Origin: Streptomyces sp. man185
GTDB taxonomy: Bacteria > Actinomycetota > Actinomycetes > Streptomycetales > Streptomycetaceae
Assembly: GCA_002551355.1 (NCBI GenBank)
Contig: NTHE01000008.1
Location: forward strand, 87,339 to 151,338
Reading direction: 5' to 3'
Length of the DNA stretch: 64,000 bases
Shown: positions 53,620 through 61,953 of the stretch, piece after piece
Layout of the letters: every line of letters begins with the position of its first letter
Numbering within the stretch: position 1 is the first letter of the stretch
Notes under the pieces: generated by a model
The model's database searches: none
Seen by the model: the letters and a program-made list of their open reading frames with translations, nothing else
What the model was told of the DNA's origin: nothing
Program-made: the position numbers and the translations under genes

Positions 53620-54528
53620 TCAGCCGGCGAGCGCCTCGGCGGCCTCCGCCGCCACCGCCTCGGCCACGGTCGCCAGAGCCGGCGAGTCCAGCTTCCACTG
53701 CTGCCAGTACAGCGGGACGTCCACTGTGTGGTCCGGGGCGAGCAGCACCAGCCGGCCGCCGCTCAGCAACGGCTCCGCCTGGACGTCGGGCACCACGCCC
53801 CAGCCCATGCCCGCCGCCACGGCGCTCACGAACCCCTCCGACGTGGGCACCAGGTGACGCCTGGCGCTCGCTCGGGGCGCGGGGCCGAGGCGGCGCACGA
53901 AGGCGTCCTGCAGGTCGTCGCGCCGGTCGAAACCGATCACCGGCGCGTCGCCGATCACCTCGCGCAACGCGGCGCCCTCCCGCCGTCCCAGCCACCGGTC
54001 GGCGAAGCCGGGGCTGGCCACCGGCAGATACCGCATCCGGCCGAGACCGCGCACCGAGCACCCCGTCACCGCCTCCGGCGACGAGGTCACCGCGGCCATC
54101 ACCAGCCCCTCCCGCAGCAGGGCGGCCGTATGGTCCTGGTCCTCCCGGCGCAGCTCGTACGCGAGGCCCAGCCCCTCCGGCACCCGACGCAGGGCGGGCA
54201 GGAACCAGGTCGCCAGGGAATCGGAGTTCACCGCGATCGACAACTGCGTCGGCTCGCCGGGCCCGGACATCCCGAGCGCCGCCTGCGCGTCGCGCTCCAG
54301 CCGTGCCAACTGGCGGGCGAAGCGCACCACCACCTCACCGGACTCGGTGGCCCGTACCGGCTTCGTGCGCATCAGCAGCACCCGGCCCGTGCGCTGCTCC
54401 AGCGCCTTCACGCGCTGACTGACCGCCGACGGCGTCAGCCGCAGGACGTTCGCCGCCGCGTCGAACGTGCCTTCGTCGACCACGGCCAGCAGCGTCCGCA
54501 CCTGGTCGAGAGGAAGCTCGGACATCAT
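53620..54528 (-). CDS. lysG: LysR-family regulator (LysG/ArgP type)
   Basis: A 302-residue LysR regulator. The N-terminal HTH has LLAVVDEGTFDAAANVLRLT with PSAVSQRVKALEQ. Effector-domain blocks are PTQLSIAVNSDSLATWFLPA and VPTSEGFVSAVAAGMGWGVV, in the pattern of ArgP/LysG proteins that sense Lys or Arg. It is divergent from a LysE/ArgO exporter, the classic arrangement. A 6-bp inverted repeat AGCTAA/TTAGCT (54532-54559) lies just upstream. Confidence 0.92.
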   Translation of the reverse strand: MMSELPLDQVRTLLAVVDEGTFDAAANVLRLTPSAVSQRVKALEQRTGRVLLMRTKPVRATESGEVVVRFARQLARLERDAQAALGMSGPGEPTQLSIAVNSDSLATWFLPALRRVPEGLGLAYELRREDQDHTAALLREGLVMAAVTSSPEAVTGCSVRGLGRMRYLPVASPGFADRWLGRREGAALREVIGDAPVIGFDRRDDLQDAFVRRLGPAPRASARRHLVPTSEGFVSAVAAGMGWGVVPDVQAEPLLSGGRLVLLAPDHTVDVPLYWQQWKLDSPALATVAEAVAAEAAEALAG

Positions 54529-54531
54529 GAA

Positions 54532-54559
54532 AGCTAATGATACGTAAGAATCCTTAGCT
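54532..54559. promoter_or_regulatory. LysG-type operator candidate
   Basis: AGCTAA (54532-54537) and TTAGCT (54554-54559) form an inverted repeat around an AT-richer 16-bp core, between lysG and lysE. The position, right at the lysG start, suits an autoregulatory and activating LysR site. Confidence 0.5.
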
Positions 54560-54595
54560 GGACATCAGGATGTCGTGCTCCGTAGCGTCGATCGC

Positions 54596-55207
54596 ATGAC
54601 GAACGCCCTGACCACCGCGGCCGCCGGATTCGGCACCGGCCTCTCCCTCATCGTCGCCATCGGCGCCCAGAACGCCCTGGTGCTGCGCCAGGGCGTCCGC
54701 CGGGACGGCGTACTCGCGGTGGTCGGCATCTGCGCCCTGTCCGACGCGGTGCTCATCGCGCTGGGCGTCGCCGGGGTCGGCGCGGTCGTCGTCGCCTGGC
54801 CGTCGGCGCTGACCGTGGTGGGGCTGCTCGGCGGCCTGTTCCTGATCGCCTACGGCCTGCTCGCCGCCCGCCGCGTGCTGCGCCCGTCGGCCCTGCGCCC
54901 GGGGGACGCCCCGACCGCGTCGCGGCGGGGCGTCGTGCTGACCTGTCTGGCGATGACCTGGCTCAACCCGCACGTGTACCTCGACACCGTGTTCCTGCTC
55001 GGGTCCGTCGCCGCCGACCGCGGGCCCTTGCGCTGGACCTTCGGCCTCGGCGCGATCCTCGCCAGCCTGTGCTGGTTCGCGGCGCTCGGGTTCGGCGCCC
55101 GGCTGCTGAGCGGAGTCCTCGCGCGGCCCTCCGCGTGGCGGGTGCTGGACGGCCTGGTCGCCGTGATGATGATCGGCCTCGGTACGAAACTGGCGCTGGG
55201 CGCCTGA
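54596..55207 (+). CDS. lysE: LysE/ArgO amino-acid exporter
   Basis: A 203-residue membrane protein with about six helices. It begins MTNALTTAAAGFGTGLSLIVAIGAQNALVLRQG-like text (GLSLIVAIGAQNALVLRQG), the LysE signature, then CLAMTWLNPHVYLDTVFLLG. It exports basic amino acids such as lysine or arginine. Divergent from the LysR gene. Confidence 0.93.
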   Translation: MTNALTTAAAGFGTGLSLIVAIGAQNALVLRQGVRRDGVLAVVGICALSDAVLIALGVAGVGAVVVAWPSALTVVGLLGGLFLIAYGLLAARRVLRPSALRPGDAPTASRRGVVLTCLAMTWLNPHVYLDTVFLLGSVAADRGPLRWTFGLGAILASLCWFAALGFGARLLSGVLARPSAWRVLDGLVAVMMIGLGTKLALGA

Positions 55208-55263
55208 TCGCCCGGCGCCCCTTCCGCACGCGGGAGAGGCGAGGGCGACCGGGCGCCCCGCGC

Positions 55264-55330
55264 TCACGGCACCACGCGGTTCACGGCACCACGCGGTTCA
55301 CGGCACTACGCGGTTCACGACACCACGAGG
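55264..55330. repeat. 17-bp tandem repeat spanning oxidoreductase gene end
   Basis: About 3.9 copies of a 17-bp unit TCACGGCACCACGCGGT (55264-55280, 55281-55297, 55298-55314, and a diverged partial copy 55315-55330). The last copy covers the stop codon and final codons of the oxidoreductase gene, and the others extend outside it. Such repeats can change copy number by slippage. Confidence 0.85.
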
Positions 55331-56265
55331 ACGAGCTTGCCGGTGGTGCGGTCCGTCTCGCCCAGCGCGTGCGCCTTCGCCGCCTCGGCCAACGGGAAGG
55401 CCGCCTCGACATGGGCGCGCAGCTCGCCCGCGCGGACCAGCCCGGCGATAGCCGCCATGCCCGCGTGATCGGCCTCGACCAGCAGGTTCTCCACCCGGAT
55501 CGCCCGCTCGGCGGCCTTCGCGGCCTCTGCCGGATCGGTGCCCGGCAGCAGCGACACGAGCGTGCCGCCCCGGCGCAGGACATCGAGCGAACGCGCCCGC
55601 GTCGCGCCCGAGAGCGGATCGAGGACCATGTCGACGTCGCTCACCGCGTCCCCGAAGTCCACGGTGCGGTAGTCGATGACCTCGTCCGCCCCGAGCCCTC
55701 GCACGAACGCGTGCTTGGCGGCGCTCGCGGTGCCGATGACGTACGCCCCCAGTGACTTGGCGATCTGCACGGCGAGGTGGCCGACCCCGCCGGCGGCGGC
55801 GTGGATCAGGACCCGCTGCCCGGGGCGCACGTCCGCCGTGTCGACGAGCGCCTGCCGCGCCGTGAGCGCGGCGAGCGGGAGCGCGGCCGCCTGGACGTGG
55901 TCGACGCCCTCGGGCTTGTGGGCGAAGGCGCGGGCCGGGCCGACCGTGAACTCGGCGTGGGAGCCGACGCCGTAGGGGTAGGGCAGCATGCCGAACACCT
56001 CGTCGCCCGGCTTGAAGAGGGTCACCCCGAAGCCCACCGACTCGACGACCCCGGAGACGTCCCAGCCCAGGACGAGCGGCAGCCGGTCCAGGAACATGCT
56101 CTGGGCCCGGTGCTTCCAGTCCGTGGGGTTCACTCCGGCCGCGCGGACGGCGACCACGATCTGACTCGGTCCCGGTACGGGCCGGGGGAGCCGGACCTCC
56201 TCCAGTACCTCGGGGCCTCCGTAGACGCTCTGGCTGATGGCGCGCATGTTCTCGTTCTTCGTCAT
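55315..56265 (-). CDS. NADP-dependent zinc-free quinone-type oxidoreductase
   Basis: A 316-residue medium-chain dehydrogenase/reductase of the zinc-free quinone oxidoreductase type. The N-terminus has AAGVNPTDWKHRAQS; the nucleotide-binding loop is AAAGGVGHLAVQIAKSLGA. It has no structural zinc cysteines. It probably reduces quinones or enones with NADPH. ATG 56265 is the start. Its gene is divergent from a GlxA-type regulator with a palindrome between them, and its 3' end lies in a 17-bp tandem repeat. Confidence 0.9.
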   Translation of the reverse strand: MTKNENMRAISQSVYGGPEVLEEVRLPRPVPGPSQIVVAVRAAGVNPTDWKHRAQSMFLDRLPLVLGWDVSGVVESVGFGVTLFKPGDEVFGMLPYPYGVGSHAEFTVGPARAFAHKPEGVDHVQAAALPLAALTARQALVDTADVRPGQRVLIHAAAGGVGHLAVQIAKSLGAYVIGTASAAKHAFVRGLGADEVIDYRTVDFGDAVSDVDMVLDPLSGATRARSLDVLRRGGTLVSLLPGTDPAEAAKAAERAIRVENLLVEADHAGMAAIAGLVRAGELRAHVEAAFPLAEAAKAHALGETDRTTGKLVLVVS

Positions 56266-56299
56266 GCGTCCAGCCTCACGGCTGTCCGCCCGGCGTACC

Positions 56300-56315
56300 A
56301 TGGCATGATTGCCAT
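56300..56315. promoter_or_regulatory. palindrome between oxidoreductase and GlxA-type gene
   Basis: ATGGCA-TGAT-TGCCAT is a perfect 6-bp inverted repeat with a 4-bp centre in the 69-bp divergent region, a candidate operator for the AraC-family regulator downstream. Confidence 0.55.
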
Positions 56316-56334
56316 CTTTCGACAGGATCGTGCC

Positions 56335-57300
56335 ATGGGAAACGTGCACCGCGTCGCCGTACTCGCCCTGGACGGGGTGTATCCGTTCGAACTCGGCATC
56401 CCGAACCGGGTCCTCGCCGCGGCCGACGGCCGCTACTCCGTCGTGACCTGCACGGTGGACGGTCGGCCGGTGCGCACCAACGCAGACTTCTCGATCACCG
56501 TCGAGCACGGCCCCGAGGCGCTGGCTACGGCGGACACGCTCGTCATCCCGCCGTTCGACACCTCCCTCCTCACCCGGGACGCGCCCGCGGACGCCGTCGC
56601 GGCGCTCGCGGCGGTGCGTCCCGGCACCCGCATCGTGTCGATCTGCACCGGTGCCTTCCTCCTCGCGTCCGCCGGACTGCTGGACGGTCGGCGGGCCACC
56701 ACGCACTGGGCGCTCGCGGAGCTCTTCCGGTCCTGGTTCCCGCAGGTGCGGCTGGACCCGAACGTCCTCTTCGTCGACGACGGGGACGTGTTGACCTCGG
56801 CCGGCGCGGCGTCCGGCGTCGACGTCTGCCTGCACCTGGTCCGCGCGGACCACGGCAGCGAGGTCGCCAACCGGGTCGCCCGGCTCTGCGTCGTGCCGCC
56901 GTGGCGCGACGGGGGACAGGCCCAGTACATCGAGCAGCCCGTGCCCGATCCGGCGGCGAACGGCACCGCCGGCACCCGCGACTGGGCGCTGCGGAACCTC
57001 CATGAACCGCTGAGCCTGGCGAGCCTCGCCGACCACGCCCGGATGAGCCTGCGCACCTTCGCCCGACGCTTCAACGAGGAGGTCGGCATGAGTCCGGGCC
57101 GCTGGATCGTCCAGCAGCGGGTCGACCGGGCTCGTCATCTCCTGGAATCCACGGACCTGGCGGTGGACGAGATCGCCGGCCAGGTCGGCTTCGCCACCGG
57201 TGCGTCGCTGCGCCAGCACCTGCACGCCGCCATCGGCGTCACCCCGCTGGCCTACCGCCGTACGTTTCGCGGCGCCGTTCTCGCGTCCGGGCGCCGATAG
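56335..57300 (+). CDS. GlxA-type AraC-family regulator with DJ-1/PfpI domain
   Basis: A 321-residue regulator. An N-terminal DJ-1/PfpI-like domain (about 5-180) has VAVLALDGVYPFELGIPNRV and the nucleophile-elbow-like SICTGAFLLASAG, and the C-terminal AraC helix-turn-helix pair (about 215-315) has HARMSLRTFARRFNEEVGMSP, in part RMSLRTFARRFNEEVG, and IAGQVGFATGASLRQHL. It is divergent from the quinone oxidoreductase, which it probably controls through the palindrome at 56300. The inducer is unknown. Confidence 0.91.
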   Translation: MGNVHRVAVLALDGVYPFELGIPNRVLAAADGRYSVVTCTVDGRPVRTNADFSITVEHGPEALATADTLVIPPFDTSLLTRDAPADAVAALAAVRPGTRIVSICTGAFLLASAGLLDGRRATTHWALAELFRSWFPQVRLDPNVLFVDDGDVLTSAGAASGVDVCLHLVRADHGSEVANRVARLCVVPPWRDGGQAQYIEQPVPDPAANGTAGTRDWALRNLHEPLSLASLADHARMSLRTFARRFNEEVGMSPGRWIVQQRVDRARHLLESTDLAVDEIAGQVGFATGASLRQHLHAAIGVTPLAYRRTFRGAVLASGRR

Positions 57301-57351
57301 ACGAGGGCGCCAAGGGCCAGGGCGTCGGTGCGGGCTCCGCCCCCGACCGGT

Positions 57352-57990
57352 TCAGCCGACGGGGTCGAGGAGGCTGAGGCGTTCGGCGCGCTCGGGTGTC
57401 AGATCGAGGGCGGTGAGGATGGAGGGCGCGGCGATGCTGGGGAGTATGTGCCGCTGGAGTGTGATGTGGCGGCGCTGCAGGTCCCGGTAGTCGGTGAGAG
57501 TCTGGGAGACGGCCTGGGTGCCCGCGAAGGCGGCCACGTACAGGTCCGCCGTCTCGGTGGGGTTGACGTGGGGGAGCAGCTCACCGTTGCGCTCGGCCCG
57601 GGCGAGGAGGTGATGGGTGGCTTCCTGCCAGCGGAGAAAAGGGCCGCTGCGGTCGAGGCCCTGGGCCTGCTGGTCCATCGAGAGGCGAACGCCGGCGCGG
57701 GCGAGCAGACTGGTCTGAAGACGGTGGCTGAACAGCATCCCCAGGTCGATGAGTTCCTGGAGCTTGAGCGCCTGGTCCGGAACGGTCTGGGGCGGCTCCT
57801 GGGCGTCGAGAACACCGAGCGCGAGATCTTCCTTGGACGGGAAATGAAAGTAGAGAGCGCCTTTCGTGACGTCGGCGCTTTTCAGTATCTCGGTGATCGT
57901 CGCGGCTTGATAGCCGTATTTCTCGAAGATTTGCGCCGCTGCCATCAGGATTGTCTGGCGGGTGCGGATCGCCCGGTCCTGCTTGGCCAT
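57352..57990 (-). CDS. gamma-butyrolactone receptor, TetR family (ArpA/ScbR-like)
   Basis: A 212-residue TetR-type autoregulator receptor. The HTH is ATITEILKSADVTKGALYFHF (22 residues, key part AADVTKGALYFHFPSKE as in ArpA/ScbR). W121 (FLRWQEATHHLLARAERNGELL in part) is at the position of the ligand-binding tryptophan of ArpA. GGAGACAGG precedes ATG 57990. It is divergent from the AfsA gene and should bind the ARE-like site at 58065. It would repress AfsA and its own gene until the butyrolactone releases it. Confidence 0.93.
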   Translation of the reverse strand: MAKQDRAIRTRQTILMAAAQIFEKYGYQAATITEILKSADVTKGALYFHFPSKEDLALGVLDAQEPPQTVPDQALKLQELIDLGMLFSHRLQTSLLARAGVRLSMDQQAQGLDRSGPFLRWQEATHHLLARAERNGELLPHVNPTETADLYVAAFAGTQAVSQTLTDYRDLQRRHITLQRHILPSIAAPSILTALDLTPERAERLSLLDPVG

Positions 57991-58064
57991 CCTGTCTCCT
58001 TTGCTGGGCCGGGAGCCCGGGAAACGGCCGGGACGGTGTGGGGAGGGGCGGCCCTGCCGGGGAT

Positions 58065-58095
58065 AGAAAAAAAACCGCTGAGTCTGTATGTTATC
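58065..58095. promoter_or_regulatory. ARE-like receptor site, receptor/AfsA intergenic
   Basis: AAAAAAAACCGCTGAG followed by TCTGTATGTTATC resembles the autoregulatory elements (ARE) bound by ArpA/ScbR-type receptors: an AAACC half site and a T-rich GTNTGTT half site. It lies in the divergent receptor/AfsA region. Match by eye. Confidence 0.55.
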
Positions 58096-58149
58096 AGCGC
58101 ACGTGCATCGCAGGAATGGCTCGCCATCACATGACCCCTGGGGGGAGTT

Positions 58150-59094
58150 ATGCCCGAAGCAGCAGCCCTGATCGACCCGGTGCCGGCCATGGATTCGGAG
58201 GTCGAGGTGGTGCGTCCCGTGGGAATCGACATGGTGCACCGAACCAGGCCCGAGGACGCGTTTCCGCGTAACTGGGTGCGCCTGGCGCACGATCGGTTCT
58301 CGGTGGCGGCGGTCCTGCCGCACGATCACCCGTTCTTCGCCCCGGTGGACGGTGACCGGCACGACCCGCTGCTGGTCGCGGAAGCGATGCGGCAGGCGGC
58401 GATGCTCGCCTTCCACGCCGGGTACGGCGTCCCGCTGGGCTACCACTTCCTGATGGCGGACCTCGACTACGTCTGCCATCAGGACCACTTGCGCGTCGGC
58501 GGTGTCCCCACCGAGATGGACGTGGAGGTGTTCTGCTCGGACCTGAAGTGGCGGGGCGGACTGCCCGTGCAGGGGCGTGTGGGCTGGGCGGTGCACCGCG
58601 ACGGGGAGCTGGCGGCCACGGGGACGGGCGCGACCCGCTTCACCAGCCCCAAGGTGTACCGGAGGATGCGCGGCGACGCCGCCGTCGAGGGGATATCCAT
58701 ACCGGAGGCGGCGCCGGTCTCCGCCCCCCGCGCGGGGCGCGGCAGGGCCGAGGACGTGGTGCTGTCGGACGCAGGCCGCGACGGCGTCTGGGAGCTGCGC
58801 GTGGACACCCGGCATCCGACGTTGTTCCAGCACCCCAACGACCACGTCCCGGGCATGCTTCTGCTGGAGGCGGCCCGTCAGGCGGCCTGCCTGGCGGTGG
58901 GGCCCGGCGGAATCGTTCCGGCAGAGGCGAGTTCCCGGTTCCACCGGTACGCCGAGTTCGGCAGCCCGTGCTGGATCGGGGCGGTGGTCCTGCCGGAAAC
59001 GGCCGAGGATACGGTGACGGTCCAGGTGACAGGCCATCAGGACGGCGAACCGGTGTTCTCCACGCTCCTGTCCGGCCCGCGGGCCGGCGGCTGA
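58150..59094 (+). CDS. afsA: gamma-butyrolactone synthase, AfsA/ScbA family
   Basis: A 314-residue AfsA-type enzyme. It carries two A-factor hotdog domains, about 25-165 (VGIDMVHRTRPEDAFPRNWVR in part, HPFFAPVDGDRHDPLLVAEAMRQAAM in part) and 190-310 (DTRHPTLFQHPNDHVPGMLLLEAARQAA in part). AfsA condenses a beta-ketoacyl-ACP with dihydroxyacetone phosphate, the first step of gamma-butyrolactone autoregulator synthesis. It is divergent from its receptor and followed 12 nt later by a reductase of the BprA type. The symbol is by family; other species call it scbA, barX or farX. Confidence 0.95.
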   Translation: MPEAAALIDPVPAMDSEVEVVRPVGIDMVHRTRPEDAFPRNWVRLAHDRFSVAAVLPHDHPFFAPVDGDRHDPLLVAEAMRQAAMLAFHAGYGVPLGYHFLMADLDYVCHQDHLRVGGVPTEMDVEVFCSDLKWRGGLPVQGRVGWAVHRDGELAATGTGATRFTSPKVYRRMRGDAAVEGISIPEAAPVSAPRAGRGRAEDVVLSDAGRDGVWELRVDTRHPTLFQHPNDHVPGMLLLEAARQAACLAVGPGGIVPAEASSRFHRYAEFGSPCWIGAVVLPETAEDTVTVQVTGHQDGEPVFSTLLSGPRAGG

Positions 59095-59106
59095 GAGGTT
59101 TCCCCA

Positions 59107-59955
59107 GTGATTCTCGTGACGGGTGCGACCGGAGCGGTGGGCCGTGAGGTCGCCGGACTGCTGGCGGCGGCCGGCCCCGTACGGATTCTCGCGCGCCGTC
59201 CCGGGCGCCTGACGGTACGGGGGGACGGAGTCGAGGTCGTCGAGGGGGAGTACGGGGACCGCCCCGCCCTCGACCGGGCCCTGCGGGGCGTCACCTCGGT
59301 GTTCCTGGTGACGAACAGCCCCACGGAGCCCGACGACGAGCGGGTCGCCGCGGCGGCGGCCGCGGCGGGCGTCCGCCACCTGGTCAAGCTGTCCATGATG
59401 GCGGTGGAGGAGCCGGGCGCCGACGACTTCATCACCCGGCGTCAGCGGGAGAACGAACAGGCGGTCAGGGAATCGGGGGTTCCGTGGACGTTCGTCCGCC
59501 CCAGGACGTTCATGTCCAACACGCTGTCCTGGGCACCCGGTATCCGGTCGACGGGAGTGGTGCGCGCCCTGTACGGCGACGCCCCGGTCGCGTGCGTCGA
59601 CCCGCGCGATGTCGCGGCGGCGGCCGTCGCCGTTCTCACCGGTACAGGGCACGAGGGCAGGGCGTACGCCGTGTCGGGCCCGGAGGCGATCACGGCGCGG
59701 GAGCAGACGGCCCAGCTCTCCCGGGTGCTGGGGCGACCGCTGCGCTTCGAGGAACTGGGCGTGGACGCCGCGCGCACGGCTCTGCTGGCGAAGTACCCAC
59801 GACCCGTCGCGGAGGCGTTCCTGGAGAGCGCGGAGCGGCAGCGGGCGGGCGAGAAGGCGGCCGTGGTGCCCACGATCCAGGAGCTGACGGGGCGTCAAGC
59901 CAGATCCTATGAGGCCTGGTCGGTCGACCACGCGGACGCGTTCGCGGCCGAATGA
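59107..59955 (+). CDS. NmrA-like NAD(P)H reductase, BprA-type candidate
   Basis: A 282-residue atypical short-chain dehydrogenase of the NmrA/NAD(P)-binding group: ILVTGATGAVGREVAGLLAA, FLVTNSPTEPDDERV and VPWTFVRPRTFMSN. GTG 59107 lies 12 nt after the AfsA stop, so they are co-transcribed. In S. griseus the gene just after afsA is bprA, whose product reduces the butenolide phosphate intermediate. The same role here is an inference from position and fold. The oxidoreductase could instead reduce the side-chain keto group, giving a 6-hydroxy butyrolactone as ScbB does. Confidence 0.85.
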   Translation: MILVTGATGAVGREVAGLLAAAGPVRILARRPGRLTVRGDGVEVVEGEYGDRPALDRALRGVTSVFLVTNSPTEPDDERVAAAAAAAGVRHLVKLSMMAVEEPGADDFITRRQRENEQAVRESGVPWTFVRPRTFMSNTLSWAPGIRSTGVVRALYGDAPVACVDPRDVAAAAVAVLTGTGHEGRAYAVSGPEAITAREQTAQLSRVLGRPLRFEELGVDAARTALLAKYPRPVAEAFLESAERQRAGEKAAVVPTIQELTGRQARSYEAWSVDHADAFAAE

Positions 59956-60028
59956 GCCCGCTTCGCGGGTGAGTACGGCGCGTCGGCTCCCTCGCGGGCC
60001 ACGGAAAAGTCCGACGATGTGCGTTTTC

Positions 60029-60109
60029 CTTTCCGTTCGCTTCCTTGGCTCGTGGGGAAGGTGCTGGCCGCACAAAGGGCCCGGGAGTCCCTGCCGTATC
60101 TTTCCGTTC
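60029..60109. repeat. direct repeats before second receptor gene
   Basis: CTTTCCGTTC occurs at 60029-60038 and again at 60100-60109, 71 bp apart, upstream of the ARE-like site. Confidence 0.4.
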
Positions 60110-60116
60110 CCTGGAA

Positions 60117-60140
60117 ATCAAACCGGTAAGTTGGTTTGAT
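60117..60140. promoter_or_regulatory. perfect ARE-like inverted repeat before second receptor
   Basis: ATCAAACC-GGTAAGTT-GGTTTGAT has perfect 8-bp arms. The AAACC/GGTTT half sites and spacing fit ARE sites bound by gamma-butyrolactone receptor homologues. It is about 93 nt before GTG 60233, so the gene is probably autoregulated or controlled by the first receptor. Confidence 0.8.
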
Positions 60141-60232
60141 AACTCCATGACGCCGTCCCACTGCCCCGGCGGGGAGCCCCCGACCGGTGCCGGTCCCCTT
60201 TCCGGCCGCCACTCCTCCAAGCGGAGGCCCCG

Positions 60233-60931
60233 GTGACCAAACAGGAGCGCGCCACCCGTACCCGCCAGGCGCTGATCCGCTCCGCCGCCGTCGTCTTCGA
60301 GCAGCACGGCTACGCGCAGGCGCGGCTGGTGCTGATCAGTTCCGGCGCGGGCGTCAGCACGGGCGCGCTGCACTTCCACTTCGAGAACAAGGCGGCGGTC
60401 GCGGAAGCCGTGGTGGCGGAGGCGTCTCGAGGGCTGCGCGACCTGTCCGCCGCGATCCGTCGCAGGACGGACACCGCCCTCCAGGCACTCGTCGACAGCT
60501 CGCACGCCCTCGCGGAGCGGCTGCGCGAGGACCCGGTGAGCCGGGCCGGATTCCGGCTCAGCTGCGACGGCGAGCGAGCCGCCGCCCCGGACCTGCGGAT
60601 GGAGTGGCACCACCGCGTGCGGGAACTGCTGGACGAGGCGGCCGCCGCCGGAACACTCGCCGACGGCATCTCCCGCGAGGACGCGGCAGCCGCGACCGTC
60701 GCCGTGACGGCCGGCTTCGAGACGCTCGGCCGGCAGGACCCCGAGTGGCTGTCCCCGTACCGGCTCACCGGCTTCTGGCAACTGCTGCTGCCCCGTCTCG
60801 CCGCCGCGGAGACTTTTCCACGCGTCGACCCGTCCGGCACCGGTTCCGCGCCGCCGACCCGAGGACCCGCGCTCGCGGGGCTCGTCGTCGGCGAGGCGGA
60901 GGTGCCGGCGGAGGCGGCCGAAGTCACCTGA
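60233..60931 (+). CDS. second gamma-butyrolactone receptor homologue (TetR family)
   Basis: A 232-residue TetR-type protein of the ArpA/CprB/ScbR2 group: RATRTRQALIRSAAVVFEQH in part, LISSGAGVSTGALHFHFENK in part. W125 (LRMEWHHRVREL) aligns with the conserved ligand-site tryptophan. GGAGG lies 5-6 nt before GTG 60233. The longer, more acidic C-terminal tail suits a pseudo-receptor, which binds other ligands or none. A perfect ARE-like inverted repeat lies upstream. Confidence 0.9.
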   Translation: MTKQERATRTRQALIRSAAVVFEQHGYAQARLVLISSGAGVSTGALHFHFENKAAVAEAVVAEASRGLRDLSAAIRRRTDTALQALVDSSHALAERLREDPVSRAGFRLSCDGERAAAPDLRMEWHHRVRELLDEAAAAGTLADGISREDAAAATVAVTAGFETLGRQDPEWLSPYRLTGFWQLLLPRLAAAETFPRVDPSGTGSAPPTRGPALAGLVVGEAEVPAEAAEVT

Positions 60932-61013
60932 CCGGACGGCGGAAGCCGGGGCCGGGTCCGTCGGACCTACGCGTTGTCGTGCGACGGGCGCCGTCCGGGC
61001 GGGGAGCTCGTCC

Positions 61014-61952
61014 TCATCGCTCGTCGGCAGGCCCGCGACCCGCCCCGCTGACCACGTCCGTCCCGGCGGCGTCGGCCCCCCAGCTCGCCAGCAGGCGCAG
61101 GGCCTGGGCCGACTCCGAGTCCGGCTCCGCGTGGTACGTCACCAGATGCTGCTCCTCGTCGTCCGGGAGGTTCAGCGTCTCGTACGACAGGGTCAGGTCG
61201 CCGACGAGCGGATGCCGGATCAGCTTGACGCCGTGCCCCTTCTCCTTGACGTTGTGCGTGGCCCACAGCCGCCGGAACTCGTCGCTCTTCACCGAGAGTT
61301 CACCGACCAGCGCCGACAGCTCCGGATCGTCGGGGTGGCAGCCCGCGTACAGCCGCAGATAGCTGACCATGTCCGAGGCCTTGGAGTCCCAGTTCACGAA
61401 CAGGTCCCGGTAGGCGGGGGAGAGGAACACGAGCCGCGCCCAGTTCCGCTCGCCCGGAGGCAGCGCGCCCCAGTCGCCGAACACCGCGGCCGCCATCGGA
61501 TTCCAGGCCAGGATGTCGGAGCGCGCCCCGGTCACGTACGCGGGGATGCCGTCCAAGCTGTCCAGGAGATACAGCAGCCCGGTCCGCACCCGCTGCACCC
61601 TGGCCGGGCGGCGCTTCTTCTTGTGCCGCGCAGGCCTCGCCAGGTGGGTCAGATGCGCGTGCTCGGCATCGGTGAGCCGCAGCGCGCGGGCGATGGCGTC
61701 GAGCACCTCGGCCGACACATTGCGCCCGTTGCCCTGTTCCAGACGCGTGTAGTACGCCACCGACACCCCGGCCAGCTGCGCCAGCTCCTCCCGGCGCAGC
61801 CCGGGTACCCGGCGGGCCCGGCCGAACTCCGGCAGCCCCACGTCCTGCGGCTGGAGCTTGGCCCTCCGGGTGCGCAGGAATTCGCTGAGTTCGGCGCGCC
61901 GGTCCAGCGGCTCGGGAGCGGCGGCCTCGGGCTGATCGTCCATGGCTTCCAT
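61014..61952 (-). CDS. XRE-family regulator with MmyB-like ligand domain
   Basis: A 312-residue regulator. The N-terminal XRE helix-turn-helix (about 20-85) contains RRVPGLRREELAQLAGVSVA and YYTRLEQGNGRNVS, typical of the MmyB group. The C-terminal MmyB domain (about 110-290) has VTGARSDILAWNPMAAAVFG and binds small hydrophobic ligands in relatives. ATG 61952 (AGGA 4 nt upstream) is used, with ATG 61943 as an alternative. It is divergent from an alcohol dehydrogenase, the usual MmyB target. A palindrome ATTCC-TG-GGAAT lies at 61954-61965. Confidence 0.9.
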   Translation of the reverse strand: MEAMDDQPEAAAPEPLDRRAELSEFLRTRRAKLQPQDVGLPEFGRARRVPGLRREELAQLAGVSVAYYTRLEQGNGRNVSAEVLDAIARALRLTDAEHAHLTHLARPARHKKKRRPARVQRVRTGLLYLLDSLDGIPAYVTGARSDILAWNPMAAAVFGDWGALPPGERNWARLVFLSPAYRDLFVNWDSKASDMVSYLRLYAGCHPDDPELSALVGELSVKSDEFRRLWATHNVKEKGHGVKLIRHPLVGDLTLSYETLNLPDDEEQHLVTYHAEPDSESAQALRLLASWGADAAGTDVVSGAGRGPADER

Positions 61953-61953
61953 T

